From: Prevotellaceae bacterium
GTDB lineage: Bacteria > Bacteroidota > Bacteroidia > Bacteroidales > UBA932
Direction of reading: 5' to 3'
Assembly (NCBI GenBank): GCA_031289995.1
Contig: JAITOI010000026.1
Coordinates: 1 to 11,539 of the forward strand
Length of the DNA stretch: 11,539 nucleotides
In this document: one piece after another, positions 1 through 6,367 of the stretch
Layout: each line of letters opens with the position of its first letter
How positions within the stretch are numbered: the first letter of the stretch is position 1
Translations under genes and position numbers: made by a program
Notes under the pieces: model-generated
The model's database searches: none
The model's input: the letters and a program-made list of their open reading frames with translations, nothing else
Told to the model about the DNA's origin: nothing

Positions 1-72
1 CGAGGCTTGCGCCTCCGCCGATGCGCCGAAAACGAGCAGCGCAAAAAGGGCTATCAGCTTTGCTGTACGCAT
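1..72 (-). CDS. N-terminus of an exported protein (partial, runs off left edge)
   Basis: Only the first 24 codons are present. They start at an ATG at 72 and read leftwards out of the window. The peptide has the plan of a Sec signal peptide: a positive start (MRTAK), a hydrophobic core of about 11 residues (LIALFALLVFG) and a small-residue region (ASAEAQA) suitable for signal peptidase I. The start lies 8 bp beyond the stop of the metallo-hydrolase gene, so the two are probably cotranscribed. The stretch before the ATG is A-rich on the coding strand, as is common in Bacteroidota translation starts. The mature protein is outside the window, so no function can be given. Confidence 0.7.
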   Translation of the reverse strand, partial: MRTAKLIALFALLVFGASAEAQAS

Positions 73-80
73 AATTTTTT

Positions 81-1226
81 TTAGTTTTTCCACCAAGTTT
101 TGGACACGTAGCTGCCGCATTCGCGCAGCGAAATTTGTTCGCCAATCATGGGCGTGATGAGGTTGAAGTCGGTGCCGCTATGCAAGGCTGTCACACGGTT
201 TAGCGGCTCGTCCCAGCGGTGTATGCTGAGGGCAAATTTGGAGTTGTGCACGGGCATTACCACGCGCGCTTGCAGGTCGCGTCCGGCCTGCAGCGTTTCG
301 TCGGGCATCATGTGAATGTCGGGCCAGCTGAGGTTGTACTGCCCGTTTTCGATCATCGCCAGGTCAATGGGGCCGTAGGTTTGGCCAATATCGGCAAAGT
401 ACGGAGCGTAGCCGCTATCGCCACCGATAAAGATTTTCAGCCCCGCGATTTGGAGCAAGAACGAGGCCCAGAGCGAGGGGTTGCGCACGAAGCTTCGGCC
501 CGAAAAATGGTGAGCAGGCAGGCACACCAGCACGACGTCGCTATCGGGCTGCACCACGTCGTGCCAGTCCAGCTCTACGATGCGCGAGGGGTCGAACTCC
601 CAGCGCTCGAAGTGCTCGCCCACACCAAGCGGGCACAAAACCTTGCGCACCTTTGGCCGCAGCGCCTTCACGGTGGGGTAGTCGAGGTGGTCCCAGTGGT
701 CGTGCGTGATGATGAGGTAGTCGATGGGCGGCATGTCGGCTGCGCTGCAAATGCGCGTGCCCTCGAAGGCCTTGTTGACAAACGACACCGGCGCTCCGGA
801 CTTGCTGAACACGGGGTCGACCAGCACGCGCCGTCCGCCCAGCTGCAGAAAGTACGACGAGTGGCCAAACCACACCAGCACGTCCTCGTTGGGGTCGAGG
901 CTTAGCAGGTCGAAGGGCTTGGTGGGTATGGGCTCTGCGGGGCGGATGCTGTCGGGTCGCTCGAACAGCCAGCGCCACATCATGGCGAGCTTGCTGCGCG
1001 GCTTTTGCTCGCGCGACGCGGTGCTGGTGGTGTCGGGTAGCGGTGCGGCCAATTGCGGCGCAACGGGCAGGTTTTGGAAACGGCCATTGCGGTAGTTGGG
1101 CGAGCGCATAACGCGCTCCTTACGCTCGCCCTGCGGCAAGCGCCCAAACCTAACAGGAGAGCAGGATAGCGCGATGAGGGCAAGGATGGTGAGCGTTAGC
1201 ATAAGCAGGCAAATAAAATGCTTCAT
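81..1226 (-). CDS. MBL-fold metallo-hydrolase, UlaG/NAPE-PLD-like, membrane-anchored or lipoprotein
   Basis: This is a 381-residue protein of the metallo-beta-lactamase superfamily, in the branch that includes UlaG-like and NAPE-PLD-like hydrolases. The metal motif H175-D-H-W-D-H180 is intact. Further candidate ligands are H239/H240 (PAHHFSGR), D270 (GGDSGYAP) and H327 (MPVHNSKF). The start GHSSYF (121-126) and DP (137-138) are typical of this branch. The N-terminus is one hydrophobic segment (about 4-20) ending in S-C at 21-22. This could be a loose lipoprotein signal, although the residues before the Cys do not fit the strict lipobox. A proline-rich, low-complexity linker (about 50-105) precedes the catalytic domain. 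I chose ATG at 1226. The frame extends to a TTG at 1259, but that adds only polar residues in front of the signal. The substrate cannot be deduced. The gene may share a transcript with the exported protein downstream. Confidence 0.85.
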   Translation of the reverse strand: MKHFICLLMLTLTILALIALSCSPVRFGRLPQGERKERVMRSPNYRNGRFQNLPVAPQLAAPLPDTTSTASREQKPRSKLAMMWRWLFERPDSIRPAEPIPTKPFDLLSLDPNEDVLVWFGHSSYFLQLGGRRVLVDPVFSKSGAPVSFVNKAFEGTRICSAADMPPIDYLIITHDHWDHLDYPTVKALRPKVRKVLCPLGVGEHFERWEFDPSRIVELDWHDVVQPDSDVVLVCLPAHHFSGRSFVRNPSLWASFLLQIAGLKIFIGGDSGYAPYFADIGQTYGPIDLAMIENGQYNLSWPDIHMMPDETLQAGRDLQARVVMPVHNSKFALSIHRWDEPLNRVTALHSGTDFNLITPMIGEQISLRECGSYVSKTWWKN

Positions 1227-1256
1227 ACGTTGATGTCGGTTGATTTTTTCGGAGGG

Positions 1257-1288
1257 CAAAGGTGCGATTTTTTTTAGATATGCGACAA
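1257..1288 (-). promoter_or_regulatory. Possible promoter for the metallo-hydrolase gene
   Basis: On the minus strand, CACCTTTG (1264-1257) lies 31 bp before the chosen ATG. It is one base from the Bacteroidota -7 element TAnnTTTG. An ATTG (1288-1285) lies 20 bp further upstream, at the spacing expected for the -33 TTTG box but with one mismatch. The match is imperfect, so this is tentative. The upstream half lies inside the small TGCGA repeat array. Confidence 0.4.
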
Positions 1289-1318
1289 TGCGATATGCGA
1301 TGTGCGATATGCGACAAT
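1263..1318. repeat. Small TGCGA array downstream of the permease gene
   Basis: Six copies of TGCGA occur at 1263, 1281, 1289, 1296, 1303 and 1310. In the last five the copies are separated by 2-3 bp spacers (CAA, TA, TG, TA). The unit and its orientation match the much larger array at 2034-2306, on the other side of the permease gene. There is no coding potential, because the 7/8 bp period does not hold a frame. Confidence 0.8.
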
Positions 1319-1328
1319 ACCAGCACTC

Positions 1329-1374
1329 CCAGCAATGAATCTTAAATCTTAAATCTTAAACCTCAAATCTCTCC
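1329..1374. repeat. ATCTTAA tandem repeat across the permease stop codon
   Basis: After the 12-mer CCAGCAATGAAT (1329-1340) come three copies of the 7-mer CTTAAAT or CTTAAAC, then CTCAAAT. The permease stop codon (1351-1349) lies inside this array, so its last residues (L-R-F-K-I) are encoded by repeat units. The same 12-mer precedes a different repeat at 6331. Confidence 0.8.
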
Positions 1375-2026
1375 TCCAAGCAAAGTACCCATACACCGCC
1401 GCCGCCGCGTAGAACAAGCCCAGCAGCATGGAGGGGTAGCGCTCGGTGTTGAAGAAGGCAACGGCCATCAGCGAGTCGGCCACAATCCACACCAACCAAT
1501 GCTCAAGCAGCTTTCGCGCCAGCATCCACGTAGCCACAATGCTTAGCGCGGTACCCACAGCCTCGAGCATGGGCATGGATATGGGTATGGGCAATTTGGT
1601 GAATATCGACAGTACGTAGCCCAAGAAGCTGATGAGGACTGCCAGCAGGTAGTCCGACGATTTAACGCCACTATCCCCGATAGTAACTGGAAAGGGGATG
1701 TTCGACAGCAAGTAGCTAAATATGATCGAAAGCCCCACCACCAAAGGCACCAGCGCTGCCGCGTGCCGCCAGGTAACGTGCGACACCGGCAGCTCTTTCT
1801 GCTCCGCCGCGCGGCTAAATTTCCACTGCCAAAGGCCGTACACGCTCACCGCCACGTAGTAAACGTAGAGGCACATGTAGGCGTACAGCCTGCTCTGAAA
1901 CGTAACAAACACGTACATCAGCGAGCTCGCAATGCCTATCCACCACATCAGATTTCGCTGCTTCAGCTCGAGCCATGTGTACAGCACAGCCAGCGCCACG
2001 CCTATGATTTCAATAATTTGGTCCAT
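1349..2026 (-). CDS. pnuT: PnuC-family permease, probable thiamine transporter PnuT
   Basis: This is a 225-residue integral membrane protein of the PnuC (nicotinamide riboside transporter) family, with about seven hydrophobic segments. Family features visible are the N-terminal I-I-G-V-A-L-A-V with W-L-E (18-20), the aromatic Y-G-L-W-Q-W (63-68) and W-L-V-W-I-V-A-D (177-184). PnuC relatives carry vitamin precursors across the inner membrane by facilitated diffusion, with trapping by phosphorylation. In Bacteroidota, copies next to a TPP-riboswitch-controlled TonB receptor are taken to be thiamine transporters (PnuT). That is the context here, so the thiamine assignment rests on the neighbourhood and not on residues I can read. 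The usual third partner, thiamine pyrophosphokinase, is not next to it. No promoter is visible in the 282 bp gap upstream, so transcription probably comes from the receptor gene through the repeat array. The final codons lie in an AT-rich repeat. Confidence 0.85.
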   Translation of the reverse strand: MDQIIEIIGVALAVLYTWLELKQRNLMWWIGIASSLMYVFVTFQSRLYAYMCLYVYYVAVSVYGLWQWKFSRAAEQKELPVSHVTWRHAAALVPLVVGLSIIFSYLLSNIPFPVTIGDSGVKSSDYLLAVLISFLGYVLSIFTKLPIPISMPMLEAVGTALSIVATWMLARKLLEHWLVWIVADSLMAVAFFNTERYPSMLLGLFYAAAAVYGYFAWRRDLRFKI

Positions 2027-2033
2027 TCTTTTT

Positions 2034-2306
2034 TCGATTTGCGATTATGCGATTTGCGACGTGCGACAATGCGGAGCGCGACGTGCGACAATGCGACTTG
2101 CGACGTGCGACAATGCGACTTGCGACTTGCGACAATGCGACTTGCGACAATGCGACTTGCGACAATGCGATTTGCGACAATGCGACGTGCGACATACAAT
2201 CTTCAACCGTACGCTGGCATTGTCGCACATCGCACATCGCATAGTCGCACGTCGCGCTCCGCGCTCCGCATTGTCGCATATCGCACATCGCACATCGCAC
2301 GTCGGA
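2034..2306. repeat. TGCGA tandem array with inverted arms in the receptor-permease gap
   Basis: This fills nearly all of the 282 bp between the receptor and permease genes. On the plus strand about 19 copies of TGCGA occur in 2038-2193, spaced by CT, CAA, CG or TT to give a mixed 7/8 bp period. After a short unique middle (about 2195-2216), eight copies of the complement TCGCA occur in 2221-2299. Within the arms, 2062-2089 is the exact inverted complement of 2244-2278, except for an extra 7 bp GCGCTCC in the right copy. RNA from this region could fold into one long imperfect hairpin. The open frames across it in several phases (repeating C-D-N-A-T or R-I-V-A-S) are artefacts of the repeat. 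Confidence 0.9.
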
Positions 2307-2308
2307 TT

Positions 2309-4540
2309 TCAAAACTTCAACCCCACCCGCAGCATCCAATTACGTCCAGCCTGCGCAAAGTAGCGGAGGTCATTGCTGCGCTCGCCGCCCACGTAGCACG
2401 TGTACCACACCGAGCCGTTGGTTTCGTACTGCTCGTTGAGCACGTTGTTGAGCTGGGCGCCGAGCGAAATTTCTACCCCGCGCAGCGTGAAGCTGTAGCC
2501 CGCCTGCAGGTTGTTCACGAGGTAGGGCGCAATGCTCCGCTCGCGGCTCGATGTGTTGTCGAGAAACTGCCGCCCCACGTAGGCGGTGTGCAAGCCCAGC
2601 GTGGCTTTGCGGTAGCGTAGCTCGAAGAGGCTGTTGCCCATCACGCGCGGCGAAAATGCGATGTCGGTTTCGCCAAGCTCGTTGTCCTGCGTGCCTGTCC
2701 AATCCCAATTTGCGTCGTACACGTCCACGTCGCGCTCCGCAAAATTACGAATTTTATTCTGGCTGAGCGTCAGGTTGCCGTCCCAGCGCAGCCAATGCGC
2801 AATGCTCACGCCCGCCTGCAGCTCAACGCCCGCGCGGTAGCTGTCGGCGATGTTGGTGGTGAGCATCTCGCCAATTTCGCTAATCTTGCCGGTGAGGATG
2901 AGCTGGTTTTTGTAGTCCATGTAGTAGAGGTTGAGACCTGCCGAAAAGCGGCCATCGCTGCTGTAGGAGTAGCCCAGCTCGTAGTCGTAGAGCGTTTCGT
3001 AGGTGGGCTGCTCGTTGGGGCCGGCCTCGGTAAAGTTGTCGCGATTTGGCTCGCGATGCCCCACCGCAAACGAGGCAAAAGTTTCGTGCCCGTTGCTCGC
3101 GAACAGCGCACCAGCCTTGGGGTTGAAGAAGGGGTAGCTGCGCTTCACGTCGAGCGGATTTTGCTTGTCGTCGCGCCCGTCGATGCGGTAGTCGATGTAT
3201 CGCCCCTGCAAGTCGGCGTACACGTTCAGCCCTTGCAGCAGCTCCAGGTTGGCCTTGGCAAACAAGTTGTAGTCTTGCTTTGCGCCGTACCCGTCGTAGA
3301 ACACATCGCTCGACGGAAGGCTGTTCATCGGGTAATCTTTTATCCACAACGCGTAGCCAAAATGCCGCCCACGGTAGCTGCTGGCGGCGCCGCCAACCGT
3401 GGCGTTGATGCGCCCGCGCTCGTAGCGGAGCGAAAACGTGGCGCCGTAAAAATCGTTGTTGAGCCACTTTTGCCGCACCACGTCCGACACCGTCATCGTG
3501 TCGCCATTGCTGATGAATGCTGGGATGAGGTAGCGGCTCAGCTTGGCATCCTCCTTGTAGTCCTCGTAGTATCCCTTGCCTCCGGTGTAGTGCAGCGCGA
3601 GGTTGAGCTTGAGCTCCGCGCTCAGCACCTGCGCCCACATCAGCTGGTAGTGCTGCTGCGCGTACGAGTCAACTTGGTTGTCGTAGTAGAGCTTGGTGAT
3701 GCCGTCGTCGGCGGTGTACTCGCCGCAGGGGTTGTTGGTTCGTTGCGTGCCCAGCAGCTCGGTGGGCACGCCATTCCAGGCCTGATGCGTGAGCTCGCGA
3801 CCTGCAAAAGTAACGAGCTTCAGCATCGTTTTTTCGCCGTAGTAGCCAGCCGCAAGGTAGTACGATTGCAGGCTTGCGGCCGAGCGGTCAACGTAGCCAT
3901 CGCTGCGCAAGTCGGACAATCGTATGTCCATTGCCCAGCGGTTGTGCACCAATCCGGTGCCCGCCTTCACCGTGTTTTTGAGCGTCGCAAACGAGCCTAC
4001 CGAGCCGCTGTACTCGGCGTACGGCTTGGGGTTGAGCAGCTCGGTCTGCATGTTGAGCGAAGCTCCAAACGCCGCCGCTCCGTTGGTCGATGCGCCCACG
4101 CCGCGCTGCAGCTGGATGTTCTGCAGCGACGAGGCGAGGTCGGGCATGTTGACCCAAAACACGCCGTGCGATTCGGCATCGTTGATGGGGATGCCGTTCA
4201 CCGTAATGTTGATGCGGTTGGCGTCCGTTCCGCGCACGCGGATACCCGTGTAGCCAATGCCTGCGCCCGCATCGGAGGTGTACACCACCGAGGGCATCAG
4301 CGACGCGAGGTAGGGCACATCTTGCCCAAAATTTCGCTGCGCGATGCGCTGCTTGTCCATCGCGGAGTAGGCCATGGGCGTTTTGGCGTCGGCGCGCGTA
4401 GCGGCCACCACCACATCTTCGAGCTGCTGTTCGCGGCTAAGCCGTCCTGCGGCGGGCGCAGTGTCGGCGGGCGCTTGTTGGCCGTAGGCTGCTACGGCAA
4501 GGGCAAGGCTAACCCCCAGAAAAGAAAATTCCCTTTTCAT
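2309..4540 (-). CDS. TonB-dependent outer-membrane receptor, probable thiamine uptake (OMP-thi)
   Basis: This is a 743-residue TonB-dependent receptor. A Sec signal peptide covers about residues 1-20 (hydrophobic core FLGVSLALAVAAYG). A TonB-box-like strand L-E-D-V-V-V-A-A-T-R (40-49) comes next, then the plug domain (about 55-165) with I-R-V-R-G-T-D (100-106), V-N-G-I-P (114-118) and the G-V-G-A-S-T-N-G-A-A-A-F-G-A (147-160) segment. The rest is a beta-barrel ending in aromatic F at the C-terminus. It has no N-terminal carboxypeptidase-like domain of the kind found in SusC-type receptors. The ATG at 4540 follows a TPP riboswitch and a strong promoter, which links the receptor to thiamine or a thiamine derivative. 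In Bacteroidota this pair with PnuT is an established thiamine scavenging unit. The ligand is inferred from regulation. A long open frame on the opposite strand is a shadow of this gene. Confidence 0.9.
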   Translation of the reverse strand: MKREFSFLGVSLALAVAAYGQQAPADTAPAAGRLSREQQLEDVVVAATRADAKTPMAYSAMDKQRIAQRNFGQDVPYLASLMPSVVYTSDAGAGIGYTGIRVRGTDANRINITVNGIPINDAESHGVFWVNMPDLASSLQNIQLQRGVGASTNGAAAFGASLNMQTELLNPKPYAEYSGSVGSFATLKNTVKAGTGLVHNRWAMDIRLSDLRSDGYVDRSAASLQSYYLAAGYYGEKTMLKLVTFAGRELTHQAWNGVPTELLGTQRTNNPCGEYTADDGITKLYYDNQVDSYAQQHYQLMWAQVLSAELKLNLALHYTGGKGYYEDYKEDAKLSRYLIPAFISNGDTMTVSDVVRQKWLNNDFYGATFSLRYERGRINATVGGAASSYRGRHFGYALWIKDYPMNSLPSSDVFYDGYGAKQDYNLFAKANLELLQGLNVYADLQGRYIDYRIDGRDDKQNPLDVKRSYPFFNPKAGALFASNGHETFASFAVGHREPNRDNFTEAGPNEQPTYETLYDYELGYSYSSDGRFSAGLNLYYMDYKNQLILTGKISEIGEMLTTNIADSYRAGVELQAGVSIAHWLRWDGNLTLSQNKIRNFAERDVDVYDANWDWTGTQDNELGETDIAFSPRVMGNSLFELRYRKATLGLHTAYVGRQFLDNTSSRERSIAPYLVNNLQAGYSFTLRGVEISLGAQLNNVLNEQYETNGSVWYTCYVGGERSNDLRYFAQAGRNWMLRVGLKF

Positions 4541-4587
4541 TTTACTTTGTTTTTTAGTAAATAAAAAGGGGGCAAAAATGAGAAAAC

Positions 4588-4666
4588 TCTTTCCCTACGG
4601 CAGCATTACCTGCATCAGGTGATAAGGGTATAATCTCAGCGCTCTACTCGCGTAGAGGCACCCCCG
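4588..4666 (-). promoter_or_regulatory. TPP riboswitch (THI element)
   Basis: Read on the minus strand, the conserved blocks of the thiamine-pyrophosphate aptamer appear in order: GGGGGTGCC (4665-4657), GCTGAGATTATACCC, CACCTGATGCAGGTAATGC, then GTAGGGAAAGAG ending near 4587. A closing P1 helix can be drawn between UUUUUUC just 5' and GAAAGAG at the 3' end, all pairs allowing G-U. The P3 hairpin is TCTACGCGAGTAGA. It lies between the promoter (4711-4680) and the receptor ATG (4540). Binding TPP is expected to lower expression of the receptor and permease. The expression platform is not clear. A small inverted repeat TTACT/AGTAA (4560-4542) sits directly before the ATG and could help hide it. 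Confidence 0.95.
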
Positions 4667-4679
4667 AAAAAACTGGGTG

Positions 4680-4711
4680 CAAAGGTAGGGAGGATTTTTG
4701 GGATATGCAAA
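4680..4711 (-). promoter_or_regulatory. Promoter of the thiamine uptake operon
   Basis: On the minus strand, TTTG (4711-4708) is followed after exactly 20 bp by TACCTTTG (4687-4680). This is a full match to the Bacteroidota housekeeping promoter (-33 TTTG, 19-21 bp, -7 TAnnTTTG). It lies about 14 bp upstream of the riboswitch aptamer, so the aptamer would begin close to the transcript start. Confidence 0.85.
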
Positions 4712-4720
4712 TTTGGGGGG

Positions 4721-4821
4721 CTCCGCTCGCCGTCATTGCAAACCTGAAGGGTGAAGCAAATCAGAACTTGTTGCTGTTACTTCGCTCCGCTACCAATGAC
4801 GACAAGCAAATGAGGCAATCT
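4721..4821. repeat. Degenerate palindromic intergenic repeat
   Basis: CGTCATTG at 4731-4738 is the inverted complement of CAATGACG at 4794-4801. Read inward from each end, the two arms look like divergent copies of the same sequence: CGTCATTG, then a GA/AGCG-rich stretch, then GAAG(C/T)AA. This resembles the CGTCATTGCGAGCGAAGCGAAGCAATC type of dispersed repeat that I recall from many bacterial genomes. The segment fills the gap between the end of cca and the thiamine promoter, and no gene is visible in it. Confidence 0.55.
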
Positions 4822-4837
4822 TCAAATTTTCAAATTC
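4819..4837. repeat. TTTTCAAA repeat across the cca stop codon
   Basis: Two units of TTCAAATT/TTCAAATTC cover the end of cca. The stop (4824-4822) and the last residues N-L-K-I are encoded by the repeat. The same unit occurs at the end of recF. Confidence 0.7.
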
Positions 4838-6240
4838 ACAGCTCCCAACCCCAGCTCCCGCGCCTTCTCCCGCATAAAATCGTAGGCCTCCTCGTAGCTG
4901 TTGTGGATAACCCCGTCGAGGATGGCGTCCTTGATGGCATCCTTGATGACACCCACAGTGCGGCTGGGCGGCAGGTTGTAGGTCTGCATAATCAGCTCGC
5001 CCGAAATGGGTGGCTGGAAGTTGCGGATGCGGTCTTTCTCCTCGATGTCGCGCAGCTTCTGTCGCACCAGCGCAAAGTTCTGCAGGAAGCGCTTCACCTT
5101 CTCCTCGTTCTTGGACGTAATGTCGGCCTCGCAGAGCAGCATCAAATCGTCGATGTCGTTGCCCGCGTCGAAGAGCAGGCGGCGCACGGCAGAGTCAGTA
5201 ACCACGTCCTCCGCGAGCGCGATGGGGCGCAGGTGCAGCTCGACGAGCTTCTGCACGTACTTCATCCTGTCGTTGAGCGGCAGCTTGAGGTCTTGGAAGA
5301 TGCGGGGCACCATTTTAGCGCCGAAAAATTCGTGTCCGTGAAAGGTCCAGCCGTGCCCTTCCTCGTACTTTTTTGTTCGCGGTTTGGCCACGTCGTGCAG
5401 CAGCGCAGCCCAGCGCAGCCAAAGGTCGGGCGAGGCTTCGGCCACGTTGTCGAGCACCTGCAGCGTGTGCAAAAAGTTGTCCTTGTGCCCAAAATTGCCC
5501 ACGCTATCCACGCCCTTTAGCGCGGCGATGCAGGGCATAATGATGGGCAGCAGTTCCAGCTCGTCGAGCAGCAGGAAACCTGTGCTGGGCTTGGCGGCGC
5601 AGATGATTTTGTTGAGCTCCGTGGTGATGCGCTCGGCGGAGACCACGCTGCCCTCCATCCGCTCGCGGTTGCGGCGAATGGCGTCCTTGGATTCGGGCAC
5701 GATTTGGAAGTCGAGTTGGGTGGCAAATCGCACGGCACGCATCATCCGCAGCGGGTCGTCGGAGTAGGTGATGTCGGGGTCGAGGGGCGTGCGCAGGCGG
5801 CGGTCTTGCAGGTCTTGCACGCCGTTGAAGGGGTCAACCAGCGTGCCGTAGTCGGCGGCGTTGAGGCTAAGCGCAAGGGCGTTGATGGTGAAGTCGCGGC
5901 GCTGCAAATCTTCCTCCAGCGAGGCGTCCTCCACGATGGGCTTGCGCGAATTGCTGCGGTACGATTCGCGGCGCGCGCCAACAAACTCCAGCTCCACCTT
6001 GCCGTTGTTCAGCATGGCGGTGCCAAAATTTTTGAACACGCTCACGTTGGTGTGCAGCTCCTGCCCCAGCGCTCGGGCGAGGTCAATGCCGCTGCCCTCC
6101 ACCACCACATCGATGTCCTTCGACGGGCGGCGCAGAAAGTAGTCGCGCACAAAACCGCCCACCACGTAGGCGCGAACGCCCTGCTGCTGGGCAATGCGCG
6201 AGAGGCTTTTAAAGGTTGGATTTTCGAGAGGATGATTCAT
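4822..6240 (-). CDS. cca: CCA tRNA nucleotidyltransferase with HD domain
   Basis: This is a 472-residue class II nucleotidyltransferase of the Cca/poly(A) polymerase family. It adds or repairs the 3' CCA of tRNAs. The N-terminal catalytic head carries G-G-F-V-R-D (28-33) and the metal-binding pair D42-I-D44. R-R-D-F-T-I-N-A (114-121) and D-P-L-R-M-M-R-A-V-R-F (162-172) are the conserved nucleotide and template-reading motifs. A C-terminal HD domain follows, with H258, H282-D283 (LLHDVAKP) and H-G-H-E (301-304), as in many bacterial Cca proteins. I chose ATG at 6240. The frame runs on to a GTG at 6273, but those codons come from spacer repeat. No CCA is encoded in the tRNA-Ser gene in this window, so the genome needs this enzyme. 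Poly(A) polymerase cannot be strictly ruled out by eye. Confidence 0.9.
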   Translation of the reverse strand: MNHPLENPTFKSLSRIAQQQGVRAYVVGGFVRDYFLRRPSKDIDVVVEGSGIDLARALGQELHTNVSVFKNFGTAMLNNGKVELEFVGARRESYRSNSRKPIVEDASLEEDLQRRDFTINALALSLNAADYGTLVDPFNGVQDLQDRRLRTPLDPDITYSDDPLRMMRAVRFATQLDFQIVPESKDAIRRNRERMEGSVVSAERITTELNKIICAAKPSTGFLLLDELELLPIIMPCIAALKGVDSVGNFGHKDNFLHTLQVLDNVAEASPDLWLRWAALLHDVAKPRTKKYEEGHGWTFHGHEFFGAKMVPRIFQDLKLPLNDRMKYVQKLVELHLRPIALAEDVVTDSAVRRLLFDAGNDIDDLMLLCEADITSKNEEKVKRFLQNFALVRQKLRDIEEKDRIRNFQPPISGELIMQTYNLPPSRTVGVIKDAIKDAILDGVIHNSYEEAYDFMREKARELGLGAVNLKI

Positions 6241-6330
6241 TTTGAGATTTGAAGATTTGAAGATTTTATCCACGAATTACACGAATTAACACGAAGCGAT
6301 GAAGAGCTGAATATTGGCCCACATAGGCCA
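6241..6330. repeat. Repeat-rich gap between recF and cca
   Basis: Next to the cca start, GATTTGAA is repeated (6244-6266). Then come three imperfect copies of CACGAATTA (CACGAATTA, CACGAATTAA, CACGAAG; 6271-6296). On the coding strand these read TTCGTGTTAATTCGTGTAATTCGTGG. Near 6312-6328 a small hairpin TGGCC-CACATA-GGCCA is possible but has no U-tract. No promoter matching the Bacteroidota consensus is visible, so cca may depend on transcription from upstream. Confidence 0.65.
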
Positions 6331-6367
6331 CCAGCAATGAATTTTCAAATTTTCAAATTTTCAAATT
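6331..6367. repeat. TTTTCAAA tandem repeat across the recF stop codon
   Basis: The 12-mer CCAGCAATGAAT (6331-6342) is followed by three perfect 8 bp units TTTTCAAA and then TT. The recF stop (6347-6345) is inside, so recF ends in F-E-N-L-K-I. The array at 7448-7470 has the same unit in the opposite orientation and sits at the other end of recF. Confidence 0.8.

Noticed and set aside
2034..2306. Possible CRISPR array
   Set aside because: Units are 5 bp with 2-3 bp spacers. There are no 28-36 bp repeats, no unique spacers and no cas genes.
2010..2363. Several overlapping open frames with repeating C-D-N-A-T or R-I-V-A-S residues
   Set aside because: They are translations of the TGCGA array in different phases. 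The 7/8 bp period does not preserve a frame, and they occur on both strands.
2795..4564. Long plus-strand open frame (589 codons)
   Set aside because: It lies exactly opposite the TonB receptor, which has clear family motifs, a promoter and a riboswitch. The product is rich in V, A and H with no recognisable domain, as expected for the antisense of a GC-rich gene.
6241..6273. Longer cca start at GTG 6273
   Set aside because: The added residues (K-I-F-K-S-S-N-L-K) come from spacer repeats, and the ATG at 6240 gives a normal Cca start.
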